A stretch of DNA of 64,000 nt from Hyunsoonleella flava (lineage in GTDB: Bacteria; Bacteroidota; Bacteroidia; Flavobacteriales; Flavobacteriaceae), in contig NZ_SIRT01000010.1 of the NCBI RefSeq assembly GCF_004310325.1, positions 1 to 64,000 of the forward strand. Reading direction: 5' to 3'. A program made the position numbers and the translations under genes. Each line of letters opens with the position of its first letter. The stretch's first letter is position 1. This document shows positions 53,886-63,394 of this stretch, one piece after another. The notes under the pieces are model-generated. The model saw only the letters and a program-made list of their open reading frames with translations, searched no databases and had not been told where the DNA came from.

Positions 53886-55035
53886 TTATAAATTTAATTA
53901 TAGTTGATGTTATAAATTCAATCTGTTCGTCGTTCAATTCGGTATGCATCGGCAATGAAATCACTTCTTTTACCAATTGATTTGTTACTGGAAAATCTGA
54001 TTCCTTATATCTATCATCTGCATAAGCTTTCTGGAGATGCAAAGGGATTGGATAATATACACCACACGGAATACCCTTTTCATTTAAATGCTTCACAAGA
54101 GCATCTCTATCAATATTTTTTAATTTCAATGTATATTGATGAAATACATGGCAATCACAAGTATCGCATATATTTTCACCGCAACCGTTGGTTAATTCAG
54201 GTGTGATTATGTTTTCAATAGCCTCAAAAGCTTTATTGTATTTTTTTGCAGCACTTTGTCTTGCTTTATTATAGCTATCCAATTTAGGCAATTTTGCATC
54301 TAGTACTGCGGCCTGAATACTATCCAAACGCGAATTAACGCCCACAACATCATGATGATAACGCTTGTACATACCATGATTAACAATACCTCTTATGGTG
54401 TGCGCCAAATCATCATCATTAGTGAAAATAGCGCCACCATCGCCGTATGCTCCCAGGTTTTTGGATGGAAAAAACGACGTAGCCCCAACATCACCTATGG
54501 TTCCAGCTTTTGCCTTTGTACCGTCTTTAAATGTATAATTTGTACCAATGGCTTGAGCATTATCTTCAATCACATATAAATTATGTGCTTTTGCAATTTC
54601 AAGAATTGCTTCCATATTTGCACATTGACCAAATAAATGTACCGGAACAATCGCTTTTGTTTTTGGTGTAATGGCTTTTTTTAGAGCTTCGATATCAATA
54701 TTAAAATCGTCTTCATTAACATCCACTAATACAGGTGTTAAGTTCAGCAGTGCAATCACCTCTACTGTAGCTGCAAATGTAAAATCTGCGGTAATCACCT
54801 CGTCTCCAGGCTTCAAACCAAGTCCCATCATTGCTATCTGCAACGCATCTGTACCATTAGCACATGGGATAACATGCTTTACGCCTAAATAATTTTCTAA
54901 ATTCTTTTGAAATTCGTGAACCTTTGGCCCATTTATAAAAGCTGTATTTTCAATTACATTATCTATTGAAGTAGAAACAACATCTTTTATGTCGTTATAC
55001 TGACCTTTTAGGTCAACCATTTGAATTTTCTTCAT
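53878..55035 (-). CDS. DegT/DnrJ/EryC1/StrS-family aminotransferase
   Basis: This 385-residue PLP aminotransferase acts on keto-sugar nucleotides. The PLP lysine is Lys192 in FFPSKNLGAYGDGG, with GTDALQIAMMGLG as the phosphate-binding region and CANGTDA preceding it. Residues about 280-292 form an unusual cysteine cluster, C-x4-C-x2-C-x-C (CGENICDTCDC), just before HVFHQYTLKL, a stretch normally without cysteines. It could bind metal, or may only be a lineage-specific insert. The gene starts the leftward pair with galE. Confidence 0.9.
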   Translation of the reverse strand: MKKIQMVDLKGQYNDIKDVVSTSIDNVIENTAFINGPKVHEFQKNLENYLGVKHVIPCANGTDALQIAMMGLGLKPGDEVITADFTFAATVEVIALLNLTPVLVDVNEDDFNIDIEALKKAITPKTKAIVPVHLFGQCANMEAILEIAKAHNLYVIEDNAQAIGTNYTFKDGTKAKAGTIGDVGATSFFPSKNLGAYGDGGAIFTNDDDLAHTIRGIVNHGMYKRYHHDVVGVNSRLDSIQAAVLDAKLPKLDSYNKARQSAAKKYNKAFEAIENIITPELTNGCGENICDTCDCHVFHQYTLKLKNIDRDALVKHLNEKGIPCGVYYPIPLHLQKAYADDRYKESDFPVTNQLVKEVISLPMHTELNDEQIEFITSTIIKFING

Positions 55036-55190
55036 ATTCGAAGTTTTAGAATCATAATCATAAAAGCAGATTATGACCCTAGTTTAATTATACTCTGCTT
55101 GAGTTGTCTACTAACAAAATTACAAAATTCATCAATGTCATCCATTGATTTATTTCAAAGAAATGTATTTTAGCAAGAAAGATAACACCC

Positions 55191-56426
55191 TTGCAATTTA
55201 TATATAGTATAGGTACATACTTTACAGGTTATATTTTAAAAATCGTAGCACTGTTCAACGCTAAAATTAAACTAGGTGTTGAGGGAAGGATCCGCACCTT
55301 TAGTTTACTTGATCAACATCTCAAAGCTACAGATCGAACCATATGGTTTCATTGCGCATCCCTTGGTGAATACGAGCAAGGCTTGCCTGTTTTTGAAAAA
55401 ATAAGAGCACATTATAAAAGCCATAAAATTGTATTGAGTTTTTTCTCTCCATCAGGTTTTGAAATACGGAAGAATAGCCTAGTCGCTGATGTTGTAGTGT
55501 ATTTACCCTTAGATACAAAAAAAAATGCAAAACGTTTTATAACGCTTGTACATCCAGAACTTTCAGTATTTGTAAAATATGATATTTGGCCTAATTATTT
55601 AAGCGAGATTAAAAAAAAGGAGATGCGGGCTATTTTAGTTTCGGCTGTTTTCAGACCAGATCAAATCTATTTTAAATTCTATGGCAATTTGTTTAAGAAG
55701 TCTCTGTTTGTTTTTGAGCATATTTTTACTCAGAATGAAAGTTCAAAGCAATTATTGAAGTCTATTGGCTATGATAATGTATCAGTTTCTGGAGACACTA
55801 GGTTTGATAGGGTAAGTAATCAAATAAAGGCGGACAACAGATTAAATTTTGTTGAAGAATTTAAAGGAGACGATTTATGTGTAATAGTAGGCAGCTCATG
55901 GCCTGAAGACGAAACTCTATTTATTAATTTTATCAATAACAAAACTTCTTCTGGAGTAAAATACATAATAGCACCACATAATATAAAAGAATCCCAAATC
56001 AAACATTTTATTTCGAAAACTAAAGCAAAAACTATTTTGTACTCTGAAATTGAGGATAATTCTTTGGCTGATTATGACATTCTAATCATTAATACCATAG
56101 GACTTTTATCAAAAATTTACAGTTATGGTGACATCGCCTATGTTGGTGGTGCTATGGGCACTACAGGTCTGCACAATACATTAGAACCCGCTGTTTTTGG
56201 CATGCCTGTTTTAATTGGTCCAAATCATGAAAAGTTTCCTGAAGCGCAGGCCATGATAGATAATGGAGGGATGTTTACTATAAAAAACCAAGAAGAATTT
56301 AATGAAACTCTAAAAAGTTTATTGGAAAATAGTGACTACAGAGAAATATCAGGGTCTAAAAATTTGAAGTTTATAAAGAAAAACAGTGGTGCCGTCATCC
56401 AAATACTAGATTATCTGCGTATATAA
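55191..56426 (+). CDS. waaA: 3-deoxy-D-manno-octulosonic acid (Kdo) transferase
   Basis: This 411-residue enzyme transfers Kdo from CMP-Kdo to lipid A. Typical blocks are FHCASLGEYEQG, IVLSFFSPSGFE, VSGDTRFDRV, IVGSSWPEDE and the late LEPAVFGMPVLIGPNHEKFPEA. The N-terminus MQFIYSIGTYFTGYILK matches family starts only if TTG at 55191 is used; no ATG exists in frame before it. It is divergent from the DegT-galE pair and may share their envelope role. Peripheral inner-membrane location is likely. Confidence 0.92.
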   Translation: MQFIYSIGTYFTGYILKIVALFNAKIKLGVEGRIRTFSLLDQHLKATDRTIWFHCASLGEYEQGLPVFEKIRAHYKSHKIVLSFFSPSGFEIRKNSLVADVVVYLPLDTKKNAKRFITLVHPELSVFVKYDIWPNYLSEIKKKEMRAILVSAVFRPDQIYFKFYGNLFKKSLFVFEHIFTQNESSKQLLKSIGYDNVSVSGDTRFDRVSNQIKADNRLNFVEEFKGDDLCVIVGSSWPEDETLFINFINNKTSSGVKYIIAPHNIKESQIKHFISKTKAKTILYSEIEDNSLADYDILIINTIGLLSKIYSYGDIAYVGGAMGTTGLHNTLEPAVFGMPVLIGPNHEKFPEAQAMIDNGGMFTIKNQEEFNETLKSLLENSDYREISGSKNLKFIKKNSGAVIQILDYLRI

Positions 56427-56522
56427 GATGTTTTTCTTAAAGAAAACCCGAAAAAATGTTCGCATTTTAATTATTGATATTAAATTGCAAACTAAATAAT
56501 TAACACTAAAAACAACGACAAA

Positions 56523-56900
56523 ATGAAAAAATTAGTTTTAGGAACAGCTTTATTATTAGCATTAGGATTATCTTTCACATCATGTAGAGACACAAAAAAG
56601 GCCGAATCTGTAGAGGACGCTGTAGAAAACGCGGCAGAAGCAACTAAAGAAGCTGCTAACGATGCAGTTGATGCTGCTGGTGAAGCTGCTAAAAAAGCTG
56701 GAGATGCAGTTGAAGGTGCTGCTGAAAAGGCTGGAGAAGCTGTGGATAATGCAGTTGACGCTGCTGGTGAGGCTGTAGATAACGCAGCTAAGAAAGCTGG
56801 TGAAACAGTTGATAAAGCGGTTGATGCTACTGGTAAAGCTGCTGACGACGCTGCTAATGCTGTGAAAAAAGAAGCAAATAAGTTAAAGACAAGTAACTAA
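56523..56900 (+). CDS. Lipoprotein made of eight 11-residue repeats (LEA-like)
   Basis: This 125-residue protein has a type II signal peptide ending FTSC (Cys21). After an 11-residue linker come eight exact 11-residue units (residues 33-120), such as AAEKAGEAVDN, AVDAAGEAVDN and AAKKAGETVDK, ending LKTSN. Alanine-rich 11-mers with Lys/Glu/Asp pairs match the hendecad pattern of LEA proteins and form an amphipathic helix. The protein is lipid-anchored, so it may lie along the outer or inner membrane as a stress protectant. That role is inferred. A hairpin terminator at 56923 follows. Confidence 0.82.
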   Translation: MKKLVLGTALLLALGLSFTSCRDTKKAESVEDAVENAAEATKEAANDAVDAAGEAAKKAGDAVEGAAEKAGEAVDNAVDAAGEAVDNAAKKAGETVDKAVDATGKAADDAANAVKKEANKLKTSN

Positions 56901-56922
56901 AAGGGAAATCTTTTAGTATGTA

Positions 56923-56949
56923 AAAACCACCTTGTAGGTGGTTTTTTTT
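56923..56949 (+). terminator. Rho-independent terminator of the repeat lipoprotein gene
   Basis: AAAACCACCT (56923-56932) pairs with AGGTGGTTTT (56936-56945) around a TGT loop, followed by a T run to 56949. Confidence 0.88.
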
Positions 56950-56970
56950 ATTTCTATAAGTTTTAAAAAC

Positions 56971-57001
56971 AAAAAAGCCTTATCAAATTTGATAAGGCTT
57001 T
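56971..57001 (-). terminator. Terminator of the tRNA transcript
   Basis: AAAGCCTTATC (56974... ) pairs with GATAAGGCTTT (56991-57001) around AAATTT; on the minus strand a T-rich tail follows. It begins two bases past the tRNA-Leu end. Confidence 0.75.
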
Positions 57002-57002
57002 G

Positions 57003-57087
57003 TACTGAAGGCGGGACTTGAACCCGCACGGCCATAATGGCCATTGGATTTTAAGTCCAACGTGTCTACCAATTCCACCACTTCAGC
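57003..57087 (-). tRNA. tRNA-Leu (anticodon TAA)
   Basis: 85 bases fold as a class II tRNA with a long variable arm. The acceptor stem is GCTGAAG with CTTCAGT plus discriminator A, the anticodon loop CTTAAAA carries TAA, and the T arm has GGTTCAAGTCC. CCA is not encoded. It is read on the minus strand and ends just before the terminator at 56971-57001. Confidence 0.96.
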
Positions 57088-57119
57088 AACTTAATTGGTA
57101 TATTTTAAGAAAGTTTCAG

Positions 57120-57191
57120 AGCGAAAGACGGGATTTGAACCCGCGACCCTCACCTTGGCAAGGTGATGCTCTACCCCTGAGCTACTTTCGC
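57120..57191 (-). tRNA. tRNA-Gly (anticodon GCC)
   Basis: 72 bases with acceptor arms GCGAAAG and CTTTCGC plus discriminator T, D arm GCTC-AGGGGTA-GAGC, anticodon stem TCACC/GGTGA with loop TTGCCAA, and T arm GCGGG-TTCAAAT-CCCGT. CCA is not encoded. It precedes tRNA-Leu by 32 bases, so the two are likely one transcript. Confidence 0.96.
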
Positions 57192-57288
57192 ATTGTTTTA
57201 ATGAACGTACAACCTCACGATTGCGGATGCAAATTTAAAATATTTCTAGGAATTGCAAAGCCTTTTACAAAAATAAATGAAATTAAAT

Positions 57289-59901
57289 TTACGCCTGTTT
57301 TTTCTTTACCAACATACGCTTTATCTCATTTAATTTCATAAGTGCTTCCACTGGAGTTAGGGTATCAATATCAGTGTGGAGGATTTCGTCTTTAATATTT
57401 TCCAACAACGGATCATCTAAATTAAAGAAACTTAATTGCATATCATCATGTAAGGTTTTAACCTTATCTGTAAGCTCTTCGCTAGAATGCGATTTTTCCA
57501 GCTTTTCTAAAATTTTATTGGCTCTTCTGAGCACTTGCTGTGGCATACCCGCCATTTTAGCCACATGAATACCAAAACTATGTGCGCTGCCTCCCTTAAC
57601 CAGTTTTCTTAAGAATAACACATTGTCCTTTAATTCTTTTACAGAAACATTAAAGTTTTTAATACGTTCAAAGGTTTCACTCATCTCGTTAAGTTCGTGA
57701 TAATGTGTTGCAAACAACGTTTTTGGCTTTGAAGGATGCTCATGCAAATATTCGCTAATAGCCCAAGCAATTGAAATACCATCGTATGTACTTGTACCAC
57801 GTCCAATTTCATCTAAGAGCACCAAACTTCTATCTGAGATATTATTTAAAATTGAAGCCGTTTCATTCATCTCAACCATAAAAGTTGATTCGCCCATAGA
57901 AATATTGTCACTGGCACCCACTCTTGTAAATATTTTATCTACCAAACCAATATTCGCTTCCCGGGCAGGAACAAAACTTCCTATTTGAGCCAACAGAACA
58001 ATTAAAGCAGTTTGACGCAAAATTGCTGATTTACCAGACATATTTGGCCCAGTAATCATAATGATTTGTTGAGACGTTCTGTCTAAAAATATATCGTTGG
58101 CAATATATGCTTCACCAATTGGCAATTGTTTTTCAATAACAGGATGACGCCCATCCTTTATCTCTAAATCGAAAGAATCATCAATTTTTGGGTAAACGTA
58201 GTTATTATGCTTTGCCAATTGGGCAAAACCACATAAGCAATCTAATTGGCCAATTAAATAGGCATTTTGCTGAACCGCCTTAATGTATTGATTCATCCAA
58301 CTCACTAATTCAGAAAACAATTGCTGTTCTATGGCTAAAATCCGTTCTTCCGCACCCAAAATTTTAGCTTCGTACTCTTTAAGTTCTTCGGTAATATAGC
58401 GTTCTGCACTAACCAAAGTTTGCTTTCTAATCCATTCTTCAGGGACTTTTTCTTTATGTGTATTTCGTACTTCAATATAATAGCCGAACACATTGTTTGA
58501 TGCTATTTTGAGCGATGTAATACCGGTGCGCTCACTTTCGCGCTCCAGCATATTATCCAGATAGTCTTTTCCCAATTTAGATAAGCCTCTCAATTCATCT
58601 AATTCGGATGAAAACCCTTGGGCTATCGTATTGCCTTTTAACATATTTACAGGAGCCTCTTCATTTAAGGTCTCTTTTATCTTTTCTCGGAGTACTTCGC
58701 AACTTTGCAGGTTATCACCAATAATTCTCAACGACTCATTTTTAGAGTTTGAAGCCAAAGCTTTAATTGGCACAATAGCTTCCAATGAATTCTTAAGTTG
58801 AATAACTTCTCTTGGATTTACTTTTCCTGTTGCTGTTTTAGATATGAGGCGTTCTAAATCGCCAATATGCTTAATGTAATTCTGAATTTTTTGGAGTAAG
58901 GTTTCTTCTTTAACCAAAAAGTCTACAACTTCGTGACGGTGTTTTATTTTTTCAACATTTTTAAGGGGTAGTGCCAACCAGCGCTTTAACAAACGCCCAC
59001 CCATAGGCGAAATGGTCTTATCAATAACATTTAAAAGCGTAACCGCATTGTTGTTGGTAGAATTATAGAGCTCTAAATTTCGAATGGTGAACTTATCCAT
59101 CCATACATAGTCATCCTCTGCGATTCTCGAAATAGCTGTAATATGCTGTAATTTATGGTGCTGCGTTTCACCTAAATAATGCAATATGGAACCAGAAGCA
59201 ATAATGCCTTCGTACAAATCTTCAACACCAAAACCCTTTAGTGTTTTCGTGTTAAAATGTTTTATTAAAGTTTCATAGGCATAATCCGTTTGATATACCC
59301 ATTCCTCTAAATAAAAGGTATGAAAATCGTCCCCAAATGTTTCATTGAAAAGCGTGCGTTTTTGTTTTGAAACCAAAACTTCACTAGGGCTAAAGTTCTG
59401 AAGTAGTTTATCAATATACTCTGCATTACCCTGTGAAGTTAAAAACTCACCTGTTGAAATGTCCAAAAATGAAATCCCAATATATTTTTTATCAAAATAC
59501 ACAGAACACAAAAAGTTATTCGATTTTGAGACAAGAACCTCATCGTTTAAGGCTACACCGGGAGTTACCAATTCTGTAACCCCACGTTTTACAATTTTTT
59601 TTGTTTGTTTTGGATCTTCAAGTTGATCGCAAATGGCAACGCGCTCTCCTGCTTTTACCAATTTTGGTAAATAAGTGTTTAAGGAATGGTGCGGAAATCC
59701 AGCCAACTCTGTCTCACTTTCACTACCAGCACCACGCTTGGTTAGAATAATACCTAAAATTCCAGCAGCTTTTACCGCATCGCTACCAAAAGTTTCATAA
59801 AAATCGCCCACACGAAACAACAATAAAGCATCAGGGTACTTTGCCTTAATGGCATTATATTGTTTCATTAATGGGGTTTCTTTTTTTGCTTTTTTAGCCA
59901 A
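57289..59901 (-). CDS. mutS: DNA mismatch repair protein MutS
   Basis: This 870-residue protein recognises mismatches and recruits MutL. The mismatch-binding motif Phe34-Tyr35-Glu36 is in [12 protein letters not shown], Walker A GPNMSGKS is near 615-622, and [14 protein letters not shown] and FATHYHEL complete the ATPase. The start codon is TTG at 59901 ([16 protein letters not shown]); the next Met, at residue 12, would truncate a conserved N-terminus. It is read leftward, with the tRNA pair next downstream, and diverges from the rRNA/tRNA methyltransferase gene at 60067. Confidence 0.96.
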   Translation of the reverse strand: MAKKAKKETPLMKQYNAIKAKYPDALLLFRVGDFYETFGSDAVKAAGILGIILTKRGAGSESETELAGFPHHSLNTYLPKLVKAGERVAICDQLEDPKQTKKIVKRGVTELVTPGVALNDEVLVSKSNNFLCSVYFDKKYIGISFLDISTGEFLTSQGNAEYIDKLLQNFSPSEVLVSKQKRTLFNETFGDDFHTFYLEEWVYQTDYAYETLIKHFNTKTLKGFGVEDLYEGIIASGSILHYLGETQHHKLQHITAISRIAEDDYVWMDKFTIRNLELYNSTNNNAVTLLNVIDKTISPMGGRLLKRWLALPLKNVEKIKHRHEVVDFLVKEETLLQKIQNYIKHIGDLERLISKTATGKVNPREVIQLKNSLEAIVPIKALASNSKNESLRIIGDNLQSCEVLREKIKETLNEEAPVNMLKGNTIAQGFSSELDELRGLSKLGKDYLDNMLERESERTGITSLKIASNNVFGYYIEVRNTHKEKVPEEWIRKQTLVSAERYITEELKEYEAKILGAEERILAIEQQLFSELVSWMNQYIKAVQQNAYLIGQLDCLCGFAQLAKHNNYVYPKIDDSFDLEIKDGRHPVIEKQLPIGEAYIANDIFLDRTSQQIIMITGPNMSGKSAILRQTALIVLLAQIGSFVPAREANIGLVDKIFTRVGASDNISMGESTFMVEMNETASILNNISDRSLVLLDEIGRGTSTYDGISIAWAISEYLHEHPSKPKTLFATHYHELNEMSETFERIKNFNVSVKELKDNVLFLRKLVKGGSAHSFGIHVAKMAGMPQQVLRRANKILEKLEKSHSSEELTDKVKTLHDDMQLSFFNLDDPLLENIKDEILHTDIDTLTPVEALMKLNEIKRMLVKKKQA

Positions 59902-60066
59902 TTGAAAAGTTATTTTTATGTGTTACTTTTGAAAAAATTGTAGCATGCAATGTACTATTAATTTCATGTTTTTTGAAGTTGATACTCCATAAGTTATCTA
60001 CAATTACAGCGAGATTTCAACAAATGGGATTTCCAAATTCACCGAAATGAAAAATAACAGTTATTA

Positions 60067-60606
60067 ATGCGTAAACTAAAAAACAACGAACTTAAAAGAT
60101 TAAGCGTTGATGGATTTAAAGCTGCAAAAAAAGTACCTATAATTATCATCCTTGACAACATCCGAAGCTTAAATAATATTGGCTCGGTATTTAGAACAAG
60201 TGATGCATTTTTAGTTGAAAAAATTTACCTATGTGGCATTACGGCTACACCACCGCACAAAGACATTCATAAAACAGCATTGGGAAGTACAGAAACAGTG
60301 GAATGGGAATACGTTGAAAATACCTTAGATTTAGTTAAAAAACTAAAAGCTAAAAATGTAAAAATATGTGCGATAGAACAGGCTGATAACGCAACTATGC
60401 TTAACGACTTTACACCCAAAGAACATACAAAGTACGCCCTAGTTTTTGGTAATGAAGTAAAAGGTGTAGCACAGGATGTGGTGTCGGCAAGTGACGTGGT
60501 TATTGAAATCCCGCAATTTGGCACCAAGCATTCTTTAAATATTTCAGTAAGTTGCGGTGTTATAGTTTGGGATGTTTTTAACAAGCTTAAAACAAGTAAT
60601 ACATGA
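60067..60606 (+). CDS. SpoU/TrmH-family RNA 2'-O-methyltransferase
   Basis: This 179-residue knotted methyltransferase lacks an N-terminal RNA-binding extension. The three family motifs are LDNIRSLNNIGSVFRTSDAF (motif 1), YALVFGNEVKGV (motif 2) and IPQFGTKHSLNISVSCGVIVW (motif 3). It likely methylates ribose 2'-OH in tRNA or rRNA; the exact target is not readable. It overlaps the next gene by four bases (ATGA), so the two are coupled. Confidence 0.93.
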   Translation: MRKLKNNELKRLSVDGFKAAKKVPIIIILDNIRSLNNIGSVFRTSDAFLVEKIYLCGITATPPHKDIHKTALGSTETVEWEYVENTLDLVKKLKAKNVKICAIEQADNATMLNDFTPKEHTKYALVFGNEVKGVAQDVVSASDVVIEIPQFGTKHSLNISVSCGVIVWDVFNKLKTSNT

Positions 60607-61427
60607 TAGCTAAAAAAGTAGCAAAACATAAATTAATCCTAAAAAATCGATTACATCAAAAAACGACCGTAACCAAAATGGCTAAAGTTGAAAACGCAAC
60701 GCTTCAGCTATTTTTGGATGCCTTTACTAGAGTTAAAAGTAAAGATTTTTCAGCTGATGATATTTCTGCTTTTAAAAGGTGCGAAACTTACAGGCAATCA
60801 CTTCTTAAAGATAAAAGTGAGATTAACTATGAAGTATTCGGATTAAACGAAACTGCAATTGTTTCAGAAATTTGTAAAAAGGCGGCATCCAAAGCAAAAT
60901 GGTGTCAATTACTGTACGGGATTGCTAAAACTATTGACAATCCAAGTATTCTTGAAATAGGAACCAATTTGGGGATTTCTGGAACTTATCTCTTGGAAGC
61001 AATTAAAGGTAAAAATGGATATTTTATTACTATGGAAGGCTTACCAGAACTCTGTAAAATAGCTGGGGACCAATTTAAAACTATTGTAAATTCCAATAGT
61101 TTTGAAGTAATACAAGGTTTATATGAAGATACTTTCAAGAAGGTTTTACAGAAAACCCAGTATTTCAATCTGCTATTCATAGATGGTAATCACAAGAAAG
61201 CACCAACCCTTCAATATTTCAATGATTTAAAATCGAAAATGACATCTCCAGCAATTTTGATTTTTGATGATATTTATTGGAGCGAAGACATGAAAGATGC
61301 ATGGGACGACATCAAAAACGATACTGACGTGAATTTCACGATAGATCTTTACGAGCAAGGTGTTGTGATCTTAGACAAGAACGAAAGCACTAAAAATCAG
61401 CATTTCAGTCTACATCTTAGCTATTGA
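60603..61427 (+). CDS. Class I SAM-dependent methyltransferase (unknown substrate)
   Basis: This 274-residue protein shows a Rossmann methyltransferase core from about 115: ILEIGTNLGISGTYLLEAI as motif I, and a later FIDGNHKKAPTLQYF and ILIFDDIYWSED block. These resemble the O-methyltransferase-like Methyltransf_24 group. The basic N-terminal 40 residues are poorly conserved. It overlaps the RNA methyltransferase gene by ATGA and is followed by another methyltransferase 12 bases on. Substrate unknown. Confidence 0.85.
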   Translation: MIAKKVAKHKLILKNRLHQKTTVTKMAKVENATLQLFLDAFTRVKSKDFSADDISAFKRCETYRQSLLKDKSEINYEVFGLNETAIVSEICKKAASKAKWCQLLYGIAKTIDNPSILEIGTNLGISGTYLLEAIKGKNGYFITMEGLPELCKIAGDQFKTIVNSNSFEVIQGLYEDTFKKVLQKTQYFNLLFIDGNHKKAPTLQYFNDLKSKMTSPAILIFDDIYWSEDMKDAWDDIKNDTDVNFTIDLYEQGVVILDKNESTKNQHFSLHLSY

Positions 61428-61439
61428 TTTAAGTTAAAA

Positions 61440-62099
61440 ATGAAACGAAAAAAGCAACCTTGGCCTACCAAAGACATCATGACCCAGATTTATGATAAGC
61501 ACCTTTGGGGTGGGACTGAGTTTGACTTTTATTCAGGTTATGGTTCACACGACAACACTATTGTAAACACGTATTTAGAAGCAGTAACACATTTTCTGGC
61601 ATCCTTTAGGGATCCTTTAATTATTTGCGATTTAGGATGTGGGGATTTTAATATCGGAAAGCAGCTTATACCGTTATCTAAAAAATATATTGCTATAGAT
61701 ATTGTTGCCCCTTTAATTGAGCGAAATAAAAAACGTTTCCATGCTGATAATTTAGAATTCCATAGCTTGGATATTGCAAAAGATGAATTACCTATCGGTG
61801 ATTGTGCTATTTTACGACAAGTACTGCAACATGTATCTAATGCTGAAATACAAAAAATATTAGACAAATTAGTCAGTTATAAATATGTTATTCTTACAGA
61901 ACATATACCGATGGGGAATTTTACACCGAATAAGGATATTATCTCTGGACAAGGTATTCGGTTAAAGCAGAATAGTGGAGTTGATCTATTAAGACCTCCG
62001 TTTAATTTAAAAATTAAGGATGCTAAAAACTTAACGACATATTATGTTGAGAGCCCCACCAAAAGTCAAATCACTACGACAATGTATCAATTATCCTAA
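61440..62099 (+). CDS. Class I SAM-dependent methyltransferase (unknown substrate)
   Basis: This 219-residue protein has methyltransferase motif I in IICDLGCGDFNIGKQL, the acidic loop AIDIVAPLIE and LDIAKDELPIGDCAILRQVLQHVS. The N-terminus is basic (KRKKQPWPT). It lies 12 bases downstream of the other methyltransferase on the same strand, so three methyltransferases form one unit. It is not close to a named family that I can recognise. Confidence 0.82.
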   Translation: MKRKKQPWPTKDIMTQIYDKHLWGGTEFDFYSGYGSHDNTIVNTYLEAVTHFLASFRDPLIICDLGCGDFNIGKQLIPLSKKYIAIDIVAPLIERNKKRFHADNLEFHSLDIAKDELPIGDCAILRQVLQHVSNAEIQKILDKLVSYKYVILTEHIPMGNFTPNKDIISGQGIRLKQNSGVDLLRPPFNLKIKDAKNLTTYYVESPTKSQITTTMYQLS

Positions 62100-62140
62100 A
62101 AAATCGATATTGGGATTCATTCGAAGGGACAGCACAAGTC

Positions 62141-62227
62141 TTATTTATTGTCGTTTAGCTGATGTAACTGCCTATTTACGTTGAACTCACGACAAATAAA
62201 AAGGCTACCTGAAAGGGCAGCCTTTTT
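62141..62227. terminator. Inverted repeat and terminator after the methyltransferase genes
   Basis: TTATTTATTGTCGT (62141-62154) pairs imperfectly with ACGACAAATAA (62189-62199). Next to it AAAAAGGCT (62198-62206) pairs with AGCCTTTTT (62219-62227), a usable terminator for both convergent genes. The first inverted repeat is unexplained. Confidence 0.6.
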
Positions 62228-62258
62228 ATGTTATATATCAAAACGCTTCTAATTAAAG

Positions 62259-63203
62259 TTATTTTTGAACTCTATCATGCGTAGTATTCGCCCATCTAAT
62301 CTGTGCTCTACCACCTCTAACTCTGTATGCACCATATCTAATTTTCGATTGCGTGCCTCTTTCAGGGTCAGGAATATTCCAATTAAATGCTTCCCCTCCA
62401 ATTATGGCATTACAATAGTGTATTTTTTTTGAAGAATCGTTTGGGTCTACTTTAAAACCTACCTCTAACACGAAAGAAGTTATTTCATTTTTATTAACTC
62501 TTTTTAGTAAAACTACTTCTCTACCGCTTCCTGATCCACCGCGTTCTAGTATACGCTCAGCATAAATATCAAAAGCAACTTGCTTATCAGCATTACTACC
62601 TTCACCGTAAACAGGATGTGCCCTATATAAGCAAATAGCAGGGTCTGGAGAACCACCACCACCAGTGTGTTGTCCTTTTGCTTGAGCTATGTAAGTCCCA
62701 TCTTGACTGAATGAACCTGCATCAGCTACTTCAAGGATTCTAAAGTCTCCTGTAAATTTTACAGATGATCCTACATTAGAGTTCGCTACAGGTAATGAGC
62801 GTTCTATTCTTGGTTGTAAAGTATTTGCTGCATCTTGATTATTGGAGCCAGCGGTTATATTATATACTCCCCAAGTAAGTCCATCAATTTCAACTTCTTT
62901 GTAATTTGCATAACAACTCCTATCGTCAATGGTTCCAACATTAACAGGGTTTGGTAAATCGTTTGATGTTCTGGTAGCATTTTCCCCTTCTGGTGTACAT
63001 GTTGTAATAGGTCCTGCATCTTCGTCAGCTGCTACCAATGAACCTGGGTCTGGATTAGGGTCTGGATCTGGATTTAGATTTACATCGTCCTCAAAAACTG
63101 AATCTTCCGAGGGCCCATCTTCTGATGAACATGAAAAGAAAGCCACACAAAAACAAACGGCAGCAATTGTTCCGAGCTTGAGTATTAAATTTGATTTTTT
63201 CAT
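62259..63203 (-). CDS. Lipoprotein with possible jelly-roll (polysaccharide-lyase-like) domain
   Basis: This 314-residue lipoprotein is read from the ATG at 63203; the longer frame begins at a TTG (63215). The signal peptide ends FFSC (Cys25 or so). A Pro/Asp linker ([11 protein letters not shown]) follows. The remaining about 230 residues are beta-rich, with [36 protein letters not shown] and a late [18 protein letters not shown]. The latter resembles strands of jelly-roll lyases, but that is weak and I cannot name a family. It stands alone, convergent with the methyltransferase genes. Confidence 0.68.
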   Translation of the reverse strand: MKKSNLILKLGTIAAVCFCVAFFSCSSEDGPSEDSVFEDDVNLNPDPDPNPDPGSLVAADEDAGPITTCTPEGENATRTSNDLPNPVNVGTIDDRSCYANYKEVEIDGLTWGVYNITAGSNNQDAANTLQPRIERSLPVANSNVGSSVKFTGDFRILEVADAGSFSQDGTYIAQAKGQHTGGGGSPDPAICLYRAHPVYGEGSNADKQVAFDIYAERILERGGSGSGREVVLLKRVNKNEITSFVLEVGFKVDPNDSSKKIHYCNAIIGGEAFNWNIPDPERGTQSKIRYGAYRVRGGRAQIRWANTTHDRVQK

Positions 63204-63394
63204 AATATTTTGCAATTTTGACTATAAAAATACAGTATTAAATCATTTTTACTGTCCTGAACTATCCTGATTTAAGCGTTTTTTTAACACTTCAACAGAT
63301 AATATTCGTTTTATCTGTAATTATATTTCTTTTAATTGAAATATATTGATGTTTCAGCCTCTAAAATGGATTCGAAAATCTTCGAAAATAAACA

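Noticed and set aside
57018-57341. 107-codon plus-strand open frame covering the tRNA genes
   Set aside because: It runs antisense through tRNA-Leu and tRNA-Gly and into the end of mutS; its reading is explained by the tRNAs.
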